From: Hyphomicrobiales bacterium
Lineage (GTDB): Bacteria; Pseudomonadota; Alphaproteobacteria; Rhizobiales; Rhizobiaceae
Assembly (NCBI GenBank): GCA_900469625.1
Contig: UBXV01000042.1
Coordinates: forward strand, 1-64,000
Direction: 5' to 3'
Length of the DNA: 64,000 bases
Positions 37,519 to 48,347 of this stretch are shown one piece after another (within the stretch, counting starts at the first letter, position 1; each line of letters begins with the position of its first letter). The notes beneath the pieces are model-generated. The model worked only from the letters and a program-made list of their open reading frames with translations. It was not told where the DNA came from and did no database searches. The translations under genes and the position numbers were made by a program.

Positions 37519-37585
37519 CCTGCTCTATATCACGATCGGGCGGCGCCTATAGTCGGGACATCCAGGGTTTCTGAGGAGGAACGAG

Positions 37586-38779
37586 ATGAAAACCGACAAC
37601 ACGCAGCGCCAGCGGCTCGACCGCGTCTGGCTGAGCAAGGACAGCTGTGACATCGAAGCGTTCAGGGTCGAGGTTGAACGCCGCACAAACCTTGCGGACT
37701 ACCCCCACGCGCTCGCCTGCGAAAAGAACGTGCTGATCTATGACAGCGCCAGCCTGCTGGCTGCATGTGCGACGACGGACGGGCGCCGCGCCGCGCTTGC
37801 CGAGATCTGCGAGGCGCTGGCCATCGGGCCGGGCGTGGCTGTCTTCAAACGGGCCTATGCCGATACCAGCGTCATCGATGCGGCCAGCGGCATTTTCGAT
37901 GCGATCATCGAGGAGCAGCACCGCACAAACAGCGGCGGTGGTGACCACTTCGCCAAACCCGGAGCCAACGACCGGATCTGGAATTCGCTCGAAAAACACT
38001 GCCTGAAAAGCCCTGAGAATTTCGCGGTCTACTATGCCAACAGCATTGTCGCGCTCGTCAGCGAGGCCTGGCTGGGTCCGAATTACCAGATGACGGCGCA
38101 GGTCAATCGCGTCAATCCGGGTGGTGCCTCGCAATCGGCCCATCGCGACTACCATCTCGGTTTCCAGACCTCCGACGTCATTGAGCAGTATCCCGCGCAT
38201 GTGCACCGGCTGTCGCCGGTCCTGACGCTGCAGGGGGCCGTTGCCCATTGCGACATGCCGCTTGAAAGCGGTCCGACGCTGTTTCTGCCTTACAGCCAGA
38301 CCTATCTGCCCGGCTATCTTGCCTTGAAGCGTCCCGAGTTCAGCGCCTATTTCGACGAGCACCACGTGCAATTGCCTTTGGAGAAGGGCGACGTGGTGTT
38401 CTTCAATCCGGCGCTTTACCATGCCGCCGGCAGCAACCGCTCGGCCGATATCAAGCGCGTGGCCAACCTGCTTCAGGTCTCCTCGGCCTTCGGGCGGGCC
38501 ATGGAAACCGTCGATCGCACCAGGATGAGTGTCGCGCTTTACCCGGCGATCAAAGCTCTTGTAGGCTCGGGCACGCTTTCGCCGGAAGAGGCAGCCAATG
38601 CGATTGCGTCGTGCGCCGAGGGCTACTCCTTCCCGACCAATCTCGACCGGGACCCGCCGCTTGGTGGCCTTGCGCCGAAGACCCAGGCGCAACTGATGCA
38701 TGAGGCGCTGGCGGGCGGATGGAGCGATCAGGAGTTCCGCAAGGCGCTTGACGAGCAGACACGGCGCAAGCTGAGCTGA
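37586..38779 (+). CDS. Phytanoyl-CoA dioxygenase (PhyH) family protein
   Basis: 397 residues of the Fe(II)/2-oxoglutarate dioxygenase superfamily. The facial triad is visible as AHRDYH (His-x-Asp) and a distal His in NPALYHAAGSNRS, with the 2-oxoglutarate-binding Arg nearby. The substrate of this subgroup is unknown; it is larger than the plain PhyH domain of about 280 residues, with N- and C-terminal helical additions. ATG 37586 follows GAGGAGGAACGAG. The SDR gene is 96 bp downstream on the same strand and the LacI regulator is divergent, suggesting an inducible hydroxylation-oxidation pathway. Confidence 0.85.
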   Translation: MKTDNTQRQRLDRVWLSKDSCDIEAFRVEVERRTNLADYPHALACEKNVLIYDSASLLAACATTDGRRAALAEICEALAIGPGVAVFKRAYADTSVIDAASGIFDAIIEEQHRTNSGGGDHFAKPGANDRIWNSLEKHCLKSPENFAVYYANSIVALVSEAWLGPNYQMTAQVNRVNPGGASQSAHRDYHLGFQTSDVIEQYPAHVHRLSPVLTLQGAVAHCDMPLESGPTLFLPYSQTYLPGYLALKRPEFSAYFDEHHVQLPLEKGDVVFFNPALYHAAGSNRSADIKRVANLLQVSSAFGRAMETVDRTRMSVALYPAIKALVGSGTLSPEEAANAIASCAEGYSFPTNLDRDPPLGGLAPKTQAQLMHEALAGGWSDQEFRKALDEQTRRKLS

Positions 38780-38875
38780 CCTGAGGAAGACCTATCGAGA
38801 TTGCCGGTCCCCACCGCTCTGCGGCGGGGGCCGTTTCCCTGTTTCCAAGTCATCTTCACTCCCGGGAGGAATTTC

Positions 38876-39697
38876 ATGACCGAACACCACGGCCGTCTCG
38901 ACGGCAAGATCGCCATCGTCACCGGCGGTACACAGGGGCTGGGGGCAAGGATCGCCAGCCTTTTTGCCGAGCGCGGCGCCAAAGCCGTCGTCATCTGCGG
39001 TCGCAATGCTGCCAAGGGCGAGGCGAAGGCGGAAGAGATCCGAAAGGCAAGCGGCGCTGAGGTGCTCTACGTCGAGGCCGACCTCGAAAAGGTCGAGGAC
39101 GCGCGCAAGGTCGTCAACGCTTGCGACGCCGCCTTCGGGCGTGTCGACGCGCTGGTCAATGCCGCAGCGATCACCGACCGCGGCACCATCCTCGACACCA
39201 GCCCCGAACTGTTCGACCGGATGTTCGCGATCAATGTGCGCGCGCCGTTCTTTCTGATGCAGGAGGCCATCAAGGTCATGCGCCGGGAAGGCACAGAGGG
39301 CACGATCGTCAATATCGGCTCGATGTCGGCAATGGCGGGACAGCCCTTCATCGCAGCCTACTGCTCGTCCAAGGGGGCGCTGGAGACGCTGACCAAGAAC
39401 ACAGCCTATGCACTGTTGCGCAACCGCATTCGCGTCAACGGTCTCAACATCGGCTGGATGGCATCGGAGGGCGAAGATCGCATCCAGCGTGAATTTCATG
39501 GCGCCGCCGCCGACTGGCTGGAAAAGGCAGCGGCCGGACAGCCCTTCGGCCGGCTGGTCGATCCGGCTGAAGTGGCCCGTGCCTGTGCCTATCTTTCGTC
39601 GAGCGAATCCGGACTGATGACCGGTTCGGTCATCTGCTTCGACCAGTCGGTCTGGGGCGGGTATGACGGCTCGCCGCATCCGGTCGCACCGCTCTGA
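38876..39697 (+). CDS. Short-chain dehydrogenase/reductase
   Basis: 273 residues of the classical SDR fold. The NAD(P) motif TGGTQGLG is at 16-23, NAA at 96-98, catalytic Ser149 is in NIGSMSA, and Tyr162/Lys166 are in AYCSSK. The acidic or arginine choice at the end of strand two (ICGRN) leans to NADP(H). ATG 38876 has GGGAGGAATTTC. It is probably in an operon with the PhyH gene and may oxidise the alcohol that enzyme makes. A 13-bp hairpin ends the unit. Confidence 0.9.
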   Translation: MTEHHGRLDGKIAIVTGGTQGLGARIASLFAERGAKAVVICGRNAAKGEAKAEEIRKASGAEVLYVEADLEKVEDARKVVNACDAAFGRVDALVNAAAITDRGTILDTSPELFDRMFAINVRAPFFLMQEAIKVMRREGTEGTIVNIGSMSAMAGQPFIAAYCSSKGALETLTKNTAYALLRNRIRVNGLNIGWMASEGEDRIQREFHGAAADWLEKAAAGQPFGRLVDPAEVARACAYLSSSESGLMTGSVICFDQSVWGGYDGSPHPVAPL

Positions 39698-39726
39698 AGC
39701 TCTGGCCGTCGATTGGGGCTGTGGAG

Positions 39727-39758
39727 TGACAAGCAAGCGGCTTCACGCTTGCTTGTCA
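39727..39758 (+). terminator. Hairpin terminating the PhyH-SDR unit
   Basis: 13-bp perfect arms TGACAAGCAAGCG / CGCTTGCTTGTCA around a 6-base loop, 29 bp after the SDR stop codon and just before the riboswitch. No T-tract follows. Confidence 0.6.
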
Positions 39759-39790
39759 TGCACCGTCGGCTGTGTCCTTATGAGGTCGTC

Positions 39791-39974
39791 AGGTGCCCGC
39801 GATACGGGAGAATCGGGAATCCGGTGCCACTCCGGAACGTGCCCAACGCTGTGACGGGGACGGCCTCCTCAAGAAGTCTTGAGTTTTCTCAAGATTTTGC
39901 CACTGGATCTTCATCCGATCTGGGAAGGTGAGGCGGCCGGCTGATCCGAAGTCAGAAGACCGGCCTGGCAAGAT
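39791..39974 (+). ncRNA. Cobalamin (adenosylcobalamin) riboswitch
   Basis: The conserved elements occur in order: GGTGCCCGCGA near 39792, GGGAGAATCGGGAATCCGGTG (the P3/J regions), ACGTGCCCAACGCTGTGA, the core GCCACTGG near 39899, and the 3' block GGGAAGGTGAGGCGGCC, then CCGAAGTCAGAAGACCGGCC closing at 39974. The 330-bp gap from the SDR stop to bluB is thus filled by a hairpin and this RNA. It precedes bluB by about 50 bases, so B12 probably represses bluB through transcription or the ribosome-binding site. Confidence 0.93.
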
Positions 39975-39976
39975 AG

Positions 39977-41807
<1,831 letters not shown>

Positions 41808-41910
41808 GTTCCGGAGCAAGGGCGAACGTCTCTTCCTGCAACCGCACGAGCGCCACCCTTATCGTCTGGGATCGGTCGCTGTCGGCACTTCCTGTTTGCG
41901 CCCTATCATA

Positions 41911-41942
41911 AGGCTTGTCACCGCGTGTGCAATGACAAGCCT
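41911..41942 (-). terminator. Hairpin downstream of luxI
   Basis: 10-bp perfect arms AGGCTTGTCA / TGACAAGCCT with a 12-base loop, 51 bp beyond the luxI stop on the minus strand. There is no T-tract. Confidence 0.5.
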
Positions 41943-41992
41943 CGCATTGCGTTAACAGCTCCAGGCGAAGGAGCGATCGGCCGGATCCGCGA

Positions 41993-42637
41993 TCAGGCGG
42001 CGCGGGCTGTTTCCAGCGACATCGGCCGTTCGAGAACCGTGCCTTCGATTGCGGCCACGGCCTTCATCGCGCTCAAAAGCGACGGCGTCACCTCCCAGGC
42101 GACCGCCACGGCAAAGACCGAACCGATGCGGTGCGGTTCGCCGATGCGCTCTCCAGGGCAACCCATGCGGCGGAACATCCGCTCGAGGAACACGTCGGTG
42201 ACCGTGACGATGTGGCTGATGCCGGAGGCAAGCCCGAGCTCGCCGACACCGCACATCAGTTCGGCAGCGGCCACCGTCACTTGGTTGGAAGCGCGGTCCT
42301 GCGAGATCTCCGGATCGATGCAGAAACGGCTCGATTCCCAGACAGAGGCGCTGCGGATCTCGGGATTGTCGCCAAGCAGGATCGGGAAGGTATCGTCGAG
42401 CATGTTGGGGCCGAGCGTCGGCAGCAGCCGCAGCGAGCCGCGCAGCTTGCCCGTTTCCGGCGAATAGGACAGCACGTAAAGCGGGTTCGACGTGTCGTAG
42501 TTGTCGATTTCCCAATCCCCTTCGGTCTGGACGTCCCATTTCAGGAAGTCGTGAAAGACGCGCTTGCGCAGCTTGAACATCTCGTCGATGGCCTGTGGGT
42601 GCTGTCCGCGCGTCCTGCCGTTGAGGATCCTGATCAT
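41993..42637 (-). CDS. sinI: N-acyl-homoserine lactone synthase (SinI type)
   Basis: 214 residues of the LuxI/TraI family. It makes an acyl-homoserine lactone signal from S-adenosylmethionine and acyl-ACP. The conserved residues are seen in FKLRKRVFHDFLKWDV (Arg, Phe, Trp), DNYDTSNPLYV, GSLRLLPTLGP and WESSRFCIDPE. ATG 42637 has GGAGAAAAAG; ATG 42649 is less likely because its Shine-Dalgarno is too close. A perfect 18-bp dyad lies 64 bp upstream, the usual place for a LuxR-type box. The luxR gene is 155 bp upstream on the same strand. The sinI name rests on gene order and sequence style. Confidence 0.9.
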   Translation of the reverse strand: MIRILNGRTRGQHPQAIDEMFKLRKRVFHDFLKWDVQTEGDWEIDNYDTSNPLYVLSYSPETGKLRGSLRLLPTLGPNMLDDTFPILLGDNPEIRSASVWESSRFCIDPEISQDRASNQVTVAAAELMCGVGELGLASGISHIVTVTDVFLERMFRRMGCPGERIGEPHRIGSVFAVAVAWEVTPSLLSAMKAVAAIEGTVLERPMSLETARAA

Positions 42638-42700
42638 CTTTTTCTCCATCCTTGTTCTTAAGGGATGGCGTGATGCTGTCAGGCCGGCGGCAGGGGCGAA

Positions 42701-42718
42701 ACTGTCGCAAGCGACAGT
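42701..42718 (-). promoter_or_regulatory. LuxR-type box in front of the AHL synthase
   Basis: ACTGTCGC-AA-GCGACAGT is a perfect 18-bp dyad in the 155-bp gap between luxR and luxI. Length and place match lux/tra-box operators. It predicts positive control of sinI by the AHL-bound LuxR protein. Confidence 0.75.
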
Positions 42719-42792
42719 AACGTAAACGGTTTTTTTACTCTAAATTTCGATGGGTTTCCGGAAGGGCGAGGGAGGAGCGACTTGAACCGGGA

Positions 42793-43530
42793 TCAAACCG
42801 AAGGGATGAGCGCGTGGCGAACTGCCTGCGCTACGGCTTGCGTGTTGGAAACGACGTTGAGCTTGCGGCGGGCATTGGTCATGAAGAAACGCACGGTACG
42901 CTCGGAGATGCCGAGAATGGTGGCGATCTCCCAGTAGCTCTTGCCGGCAGCCGACCAGGTGAGGACCTCGGTCTCGCGGCTCGTGAGGCGCGTGTCGCGG
43001 GCGTTGAGCCCGCCGGTCATGGCGGCATTCTCCAGCATGCCGGCATGAAACAGGTTGGCGGCAAGCTGGAAGTCGCGCAGGTGGTTGCGCCGGTAGATCG
43101 ACCATTCACCTGCCGACATGTTGACGTTGATCGCAAGCAGGGCCATGCGGCCGGCGGGCGAGGGCAGCGGCAGCGCGACGCCTTCGCTGGAGAGGCCAAT
43201 CTCCTCGGCCGTCTTGAAAAGGGGCTCGCATTCGGGAAAGCGGTGGCGCGCGGTTGTCCATTCCACCGGCCTGACGCCGCCCAGCGCCAGCTTGAGGATC
43301 GGGTCGATCCGGTAGAGCCCGCGCGTCAGGTATAGCTCCGCCGCATAGGCCCCGAACGTGTGGTGGAGGCGGCAGATCTTGAGCTCGTCGGCATAGGGCT
43401 CAGCTTCAAGATAAAGGAGATGAGCGATGCGAAAGGTACGTCGCATCAGCGTAAAAAAATGGGCCGGCTCGACACAGCCTCCGCATTCCAGGATTTCCAG
43501 CATGTCGAGGACAGCCTGTTGTTCAGTCAT
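42793..43530 (-). CDS. sinR: LuxR-family quorum-sensing regulator (SinR type)
   Basis: 245 residues. The N-terminal autoinducer-binding domain (about 20-165) has the aromatic and Asp pocket residues in RIDPILKLALGGVRPVEWTT. The C-terminal LuxR helix-turn-helix has LTSRETEVLTWSAAGKSYWEIATILGISERTV at about 183-215. It binds AHL and acts on the box before sinI. ATG 43530 is preceded by GGTGTTGTGGC. Synteny with the dme gene is what I recall for Sinorhizobium sinR-sinI. Specificity for long-chain AHLs is a family expectation, not seen here. Confidence 0.9.
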   Translation of the reverse strand: MTEQQAVLDMLEILECGGCVEPAHFFTLMRRTFRIAHLLYLEAEPYADELKICRLHHTFGAYAAELYLTRGLYRIDPILKLALGGVRPVEWTTARHRFPECEPLFKTAEEIGLSSEGVALPLPSPAGRMALLAINVNMSAGEWSIYRRNHLRDFQLAANLFHAGMLENAAMTGGLNARDTRLTSRETEVLTWSAAGKSYWEIATILGISERTVRFFMTNARRKLNVVSNTQAVAQAVRHALIPSV

Positions 43531-43662
43531 GCCACAACACCGATTCTTGCCCTGAACCCCACAATGGTTGGGGGTTCACCTTTTGTCCAGAACCGTCATC
43601 CGTATTTGCTGTGGATTGTCGATCCTACAAACAACGGTTGTTGCCCGGATCACCACAGAAAT

Positions 43663-43690
43663 GCGGGGCCACTGGCGAAAGTGGCCCCGC
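43663..43690 (-). terminator. Terminator of the malic enzyme gene
   Basis: 11-bp perfect arms GCGGGGCCACT / AGTGGCCCCGC with a 6-base loop, 10 bp past the dme stop on the minus strand; ATTTCT follows. Confidence 0.7.
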
Positions 43691-43699
43691 AAATTGCCA

Positions 43700-46012
43700 T
43701 CAGCCCGGATGGCTGGCTTCAACGACAGCGAGTGCTGCCATGTTGACGACACCGCGCGACGTGACGGACGGCGACAGAATGTGAGCGGGCAGCGCCGAGC
43801 CGAGCAGAATCGGTCCGACGTGCAGACTGTCCGTCATCGTCTTGACGACGCCGAGCGTGATGTTGGCAGCGTCGAGGTTCGGGAAGACCAGCAGGTTGGC
43901 TTCGCCAGACAGCGTGCTGTTGGGCATGACGCGCTGGCGCAGCACCTCGGAGATCGCCGAATCACCGTGCATTTCACCGTCGACCTCGAGCTCAGGTGCC
44001 AGTTCGCGCACGAGCTGTAGCGCCTGGCGCATCTTGGTCGCACTCTCGGAATCGCGCGAGCCGAAGTTCGAGTGCGAGACCAGGGCGGCATGCGGCGTGA
44101 TGCCGAAGCGGCGGATTTCCTGCGCGGCCATGACGGTTGTCTGGGCGATTTCTTCCGCACTCGGGCAATAGCTGACATAGGTATCGGTGAAGAACGTGGC
44201 GCCGCGCTGCGAGATCAACAGGCTGAGCGCGGAGAAATCGAGCACGCCTTCACGCTTGCCGATGATCTGGGAGACATCGCGAAGATGCTTGCTGTAGCGT
44301 CCTTCGACGCCGCAGATCAGCGCATCGGCTTCACCGCGCTTGAGCGCAAGCGCACCGATGACGGTCGTGTTGGTACGAACGATCGTGCGCGCGGCTTCCG
44401 GAATGACGCCGAGGCGGCCGACGAGGGCGAAATAATCCTCGACATAGTCGCGGTAGCGCGGATCGCCTTCCGGATTGACCACTTCGAAGTCGACGTCGGG
44501 GCGAATGCGCAGACCGTAGCGACGCAGGCGCGTCTCGATGATCTGCGGGCGACCGATCAGGATCGGGCGGGCCGTGCCCTCTTCCAGAAGCACCTGGGCT
44601 GCGCGCAGCACGCGTTCATCTTCGCCTTCGGCGAAGATCACGCGGTTTTTCTGCGCGTTCTTGGCGGCGGCAAAGACGGGCTTCATGATGAAGCCGGAGC
44701 GGAAGACGAAGCGGTTCAGCTTGTCGAGATAGGCGTCGTAATCCTGGATCGGACGGGTGGCAACGCCGCTCTCCTCGGCCGCCTTGGCTACGGCCGGCGC
44801 GATCCTGAGAATCAGGCGCTGGTCGAAGGGCGACGGGATCAGGTAGTCGGAACCGAAGACCGGCGTCTCGCCGGAATAGGCGCGGGCGGCGACATCGGAC
44901 GGCTCTTCGCGGGCGAGGCCGGCGATGGCACGCACGGCCGCCATCTTCATTTCTTCATTGATCGTGCTTGCGCCGCAGTCGAGCGCACCGCGGAAGATGT
45001 GCGGGAAGCAGAGCACGTTGTTGACCTGGTTGGGGAAATCCGAGCGGCCGGTGCAGATCATTGCGTCCGGACGCGCGGCGCGTGCCGCCTCCGGCATGAT
45101 CTCGGGCGTCGGGTTGGCAAGCGCCATGATCAGCGGCTTTTCCGCCATCTGCACCAGCAATTCCGGTTTCAGGACGCCCGCTGCCGACAGGCCGAGGAAG
45201 ACATCGGCGCCGCCGATGCTGTCGGCGAGCACGCGGTTGTCGCTGTCCTGGGCATAGACCGATTTCCACTGGTCCATCAGGACTTCGCGGCCCTTGTAGA
45301 CGAGGCCTTCGAGGTCGTGCACCCAGATGTTTTCGGGCTTGGCGCCGAGCGTGACGAGCAGGTTGAGACAGGCGAGCGCAGCAGCACCGGCACCCGAGGT
45401 GACGATCTTCGCCTTGGCGATGTCCTTGCCGGCCAGTTCCAGGCCGTTGAGGATGGCTGCGGCAACAATTATCGCGGTGCCATGCTGGTCGTCGTGGAAG
45501 ACGGGGATCTGCATCTTTTCGCGCAGCTGGCGCTCGACTTCGAAGCATTCCGGCGCCTTGATGTCTTCAAGGTTGATGCCGCCGAAGGTCGGCTCCAGTG
45601 CGGAGATGACATCGACCATGCGTTCGATGCTGGCCGCGTCGATCTCGATGTCGAAGACGTCGATGCCGGCGAATTTCTTGAAGAGGACGGCCTTGCCTTC
45701 CATCACCGGCTTCGAGGCGAGCGGGCCGATGTTGCCGAGGCCGAGCACGGCCGTGCCGTTCGAGATGACGGCAACGAGGTTGGCGCGCGCGGTGTAGTCG
45801 GCTGCCGTTTCCGGATTGTCACGAATGGCGATGCAGGGCGCGGCCACGCCGGGCGAATACGCAAGCGCGAGGTCGCGCTGGTTGCCGAGCGGCTTGGTGG
45901 GCTGGATTTCGAGCTTCCCGGGGCGGGGGTAACGGTGGAAGAAAAGGGCCTGCTGGTCGATATCGCCGCTGGCCGGACCGGTATGGGATTTGGTTTTGTC
46001 GCCCGTGCTCAT
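43700..46012 (-). CDS. dme: NAD-type malic enzyme with phosphotransacetylase-like domain
   Basis: 770 residues. It decarboxylates malate to pyruvate with NAD(P)+. The N-terminal malic domain holds [11 protein letters not shown] and [11 protein letters not shown]; the NAD Rossmann domain holds [18 protein letters not shown]; from about 440 an inactive-looking phosphotransacetylase domain follows ([20 protein letters not shown]...[13 protein letters not shown]). The length equals that of Sinorhizobium Dme (770), whereas the NADP enzyme Tme is slightly shorter; cofactor preference is inferred on that basis. ATG 46012 has AGAGGA nine bases upstream; ATG 46021 is too close to it. Dme feeds acetyl-CoA production from C4-dicarboxylates. 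Confidence 0.9.
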   Translation of the reverse strand: MSTGDKTKSHTGPASGDIDQQALFFHRYPRPGKLEIQPTKPLGNQRDLALAYSPGVAAPCIAIRDNPETAADYTARANLVAVISNGTAVLGLGNIGPLASKPVMEGKAVLFKKFAGIDVFDIEIDAASIERMVDVISALEPTFGGINLEDIKAPECFEVERQLREKMQIPVFHDDQHGTAIIVAAAILNGLELAGKDIAKAKIVTSGAGAAALACLNLLVTLGAKPENIWVHDLEGLVYKGREVLMDQWKSVYAQDSDNRVLADSIGGADVFLGLSAAGVLKPELLVQMAEKPLIMALANPTPEIMPEAARAARPDAMICTGRSDFPNQVNNVLCFPHIFRGALDCGASTINEEMKMAAVRAIAGLAREEPSDVAARAYSGETPVFGSDYLIPSPFDQRLILRIAPAVAKAAEESGVATRPIQDYDAYLDKLNRFVFRSGFIMKPVFAAAKNAQKNRVIFAEGEDERVLRAAQVLLEEGTARPILIGRPQIIETRLRRYGLRIRPDVDFEVVNPEGDPRYRDYVEDYFALVGRLGVIPEAARTIVRTNTTVIGALALKRGEADALICGVEGRYSKHLRDVSQIIGKREGVLDFSALSLLISQRGATFFTDTYVSYCPSAEEIAQTTVMAAQEIRRFGITPHAALVSHSNFGSRDSESATKMRQALQLVRELAPELEVDGEMHGDSAISEVLRQRVMPNSTLSGEANLLVFPNLDAANITLGVVKTMTDSLHVGPILLGSALPAHILSPSVTSRGVVNMAALAVVEASHPG

Positions 46013-46187
46013 AGTCTGCATTCCTCTTTTTTGGACGTGGCCTTGTGGCATGAATTGGAGGGCGCGTACAGTTTTCGCACCGTTCTTTTCCGCCGGTGCG
46101 ACGAAGGGGCCGGCATGCATGTCATCTTCCTGAAACACGAGTCTGGTTTTGACGGGGCCCATAAGGCGCAATCAAGACGAGGCTGGT

Positions 46188-47027
46188 ATGATGGCGGCAC
46201 CGCAAAACAACTCCGTAAGGCATGTCAGGACGTTGTTCATCTCCGACGTCCACCTCGGCTCCAAGGCAGCCAAGACCGACTTTCTCATCGACTTCCTGCG
46301 CCATCACGAGGCCGAAACCATCGTGCTCGTCGGTGATATCGTCGATGGCTGGCGGTTGAAGCGCAGCTGGTACTGGCCGCAGAACTGCAACGACGTGGTT
46401 CAGAAGCTCCTGCGCAAGGCGCGCAAGGGCACGCGCATCATCTATATCCCCGGCAATCACGACGAGTTCATGCGCGATTTTCCGGGCGTTCACTTCGGTG
46501 GCATCGAAGTGGCGCAGCGCCACATGCACAAGGCGGCCGATGGCCGCAACTATCTGGTGCTGCATGGCGACGAGTTCGATGTGGTCGTGCGCAACGCCCG
46601 AATCCTCGCCTATCTCGGCGACTGGGCCTACGACACCGCAATCGCGATCAACATCGGCCTTGCCGCCGTTCGTCGCCGGCTCGGCATGCCCTATTGGTCG
46701 TTCTCGTCCTGGGCAAAGCTGCAGGTGAAGCACGCGGTCAACTTCATCGGCGAGTTCCAGAAGGTGGTTGCCGACGAGGCGAGACGCCATGACGCCCAAG
46801 GGGTGATCTGCGGCCATATCCACCACGCTGTTATCGAGGATATCGGCGACATCAGGTACATCAATACCGGCGACTGGGTCGAAAGCTGCACGGCGATTGC
46901 CGAGCACCACGACGGCACCATGGAGCTGATCACCTGGCACCAGATGCGCGGCGGCGTGGCGGAGGCTGAGGGGACAGCCGAAGCCGAAAGGCTGCTGGCG
47001 CACCTGCTGACGCAACGCGCGGCCTGA
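46188..47027 (+). CDS. UDP-2,3-diacylglucosamine diphosphatase-like metallophosphoesterase (LpxH family)
   Basis: 279 residues with a full calcineurin-like metal site: SDVHLGS, GDIVDGW, GNHDEF, HGDEFD and GHIHHA. In LpxH, these motifs cut UDP-diacylglucosamine in lipid A synthesis. Many Alphaproteobacteria use LpxI instead, so this may be a paralogue with another substrate. ATG 46188 is followed by a second ATG at 46191; GAGG lies just upstream. It is divergent from dme, and an MFS gene follows after about 100 bp on the same strand. Confidence 0.82.
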   Translation: MMAAPQNNSVRHVRTLFISDVHLGSKAAKTDFLIDFLRHHEAETIVLVGDIVDGWRLKRSWYWPQNCNDVVQKLLRKARKGTRIIYIPGNHDEFMRDFPGVHFGGIEVAQRHMHKAADGRNYLVLHGDEFDVVVRNARILAYLGDWAYDTAIAINIGLAAVRRRLGMPYWSFSSWAKLQVKHAVNFIGEFQKVVADEARRHDAQGVICGHIHHAVIEDIGDIRYINTGDWVESCTAIAEHHDGTMELITWHQMRGGVAEAEGTAEAERLLAHLLTQRAA

Positions 47028-47126
47028 CGGCGGGCACGGTACACGCCAAGCGTGTCGCGAAATCTAGGTTATGGCGACCTGCCGGCGGCCTATGCTATTG
47101 GTGGACGGTATCCATCAGGTTCCGTC

Positions 47127-48347
47127 ATGATTCCCTCCCAAGCGCCTGCTTCCGTGGGCCCTCCGCCGCGTTATTTCACGCTTCGCACCGCCTTGCTCTT
47201 CTGCGCGCCGCTGATCGTCAACGGCTTTGCCATGCCGTATTTTCCGGTCTGGCTGACGACGCTTTCGATGAGCGATTTCGAGATCGGCGTCGTGCTGGCG
47301 CTGCCGATGTTCATCAGGGTGTTTACCGCGCCGATCGCCGGCGTCATCGCAGACCGCATCGGAGAGCGCACGATCGTGCTCATCTGGTCGGGTTTCCTGT
47401 CGCTGGCGACGGCCTTCGTGCTGTTTTACGCCCGTGAATTCTGGCCTGTCCTGATCATCTACACGCTGCAATCGGCTGTTTATTCGCCCTATGTGCCGAT
47501 CGTCGAGGCGATCGCGCTTTCCGGCGTCCGGCGCTGGGGCTTCGATTATGCGCAGATGCGTCTCTGGGGATCCGTCGCCTTCATCGGTGCCACCATGCTC
47601 GGCGGCTGGATGATCGGTATCTTCGGCGGCGACATGGTGCTGCCGGCGATGGCGATCGGCTTTGGCCTGACGATCCTGATGGCCTTTGCCGCGCCGAAGG
47701 TCGGGCGGCCCCGGCGCCCGTCACCGATCACGGCCTTGACCGAAGCGCCGCCGAAATCCTTGCGTCAGGTCGATCTGCAACTGCTGTTGATCGGCGTGAC
47801 GCTGGTGAACGCCAGCCACGCGATGCTCTTCGCCTTCTCGGCGATCTATTGGCAGCATATCGGCTATAGCGGCACGGAGATCGGCATTCTCTGGAGTGCT
47901 GGCGTTGCCGCCGAGGTGACGATGTTCGTCTTTGCCAAGGCGATCATCCGCCGCTTCAGCGTCTGGGCGATGATCCTGTCCGGCTGTTTCCTCGCCGTGT
48001 TGCGCTGGATCATTTTCCCGATGGATCTCGGTTTCTCCGGCTATTTCGTACTGCAGTGCTTCCATGCCTTTACCTACGCAATCATGCACACGGGCATGCA
48101 GGCAAAGCTGGTGGAGCGCGTCGTCGAGGAGCAGGAGGCCGCGGCCCAGGGGATCTACTTCTTCTATACCGGCATCTTCACGGCGATCTTCACGTTCCTG
48201 TCAGGCTATCTCTACAGCTGGTACGGGGTGAACGGCTTCTATTCGATGTCGGTCGTTGCCTTTGTCGGCTGCTGCTTCGCCATTGCGGCCTGGCGTCTTC
48301 AACCCCAGAGGCGGGGCTCGGGCGGAAAGACCAGCGAGGCTTCGTAG
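47127..48347 (+). CDS. MFS transporter (LacY/HcaT-like, MFS_1-like)
   Basis: 406 residues with about twelve membrane helices in two halves. The loop after helix 2 has GVIADRIGER, a variant of the MFS GxxxDxxGRR motif. It resembles the 3-phenylpropionate/nucleoside-like MFS_1-like group, so substrate naming is unsafe. ATG 47127 has CAGGTTCCGTC before it; GTG 47052 in frame would add 25 residues. The 3' end overlaps the convergent dipeptide epimerase gene by 49 bp. The two might act on related compounds, but no direct evidence shows it. Confidence 0.85.
   Translation: MIPSQAPASVGPPPRYFTLRTALLFCAPLIVNGFAMPYFPVWLTTLSMSDFEIGVVLALPMFIRVFTAPIAGVIADRIGERTIVLIWSGFLSLATAFVLFYAREFWPVLIIYTLQSAVYSPYVPIVEAIALSGVRRWGFDYAQMRLWGSVAFIGATMLGGWMIGIFGGDMVLPAMAIGFGLTILMAFAAPKVGRPRRPSPITALTEAPPKSLRQVDLQLLLIGVTLVNASHAMLFAFSAIYWQHIGYSGTEIGILWSAGVAAEVTMFVFAKAIIRRFSVWAMILSGCFLAVLRWIIFPMDLGFSGYFVLQCFHAFTYAIMHTGMQAKLVERVVEEQEAAAQGIYFFYTGIFTAIFTFLSGYLYSWYGVNGFYSMSVVAFVGCCFAIAAWRLQPQRRGSGGKTSEAS

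Noticed and set aside
44072-46336. Long plus-strand open frame of about 754 codons opposite dme
   Set aside because: It is antisense to a clear malic enzyme, has no domain and no ribosome-binding site. High GC keeps such shadow frames open.
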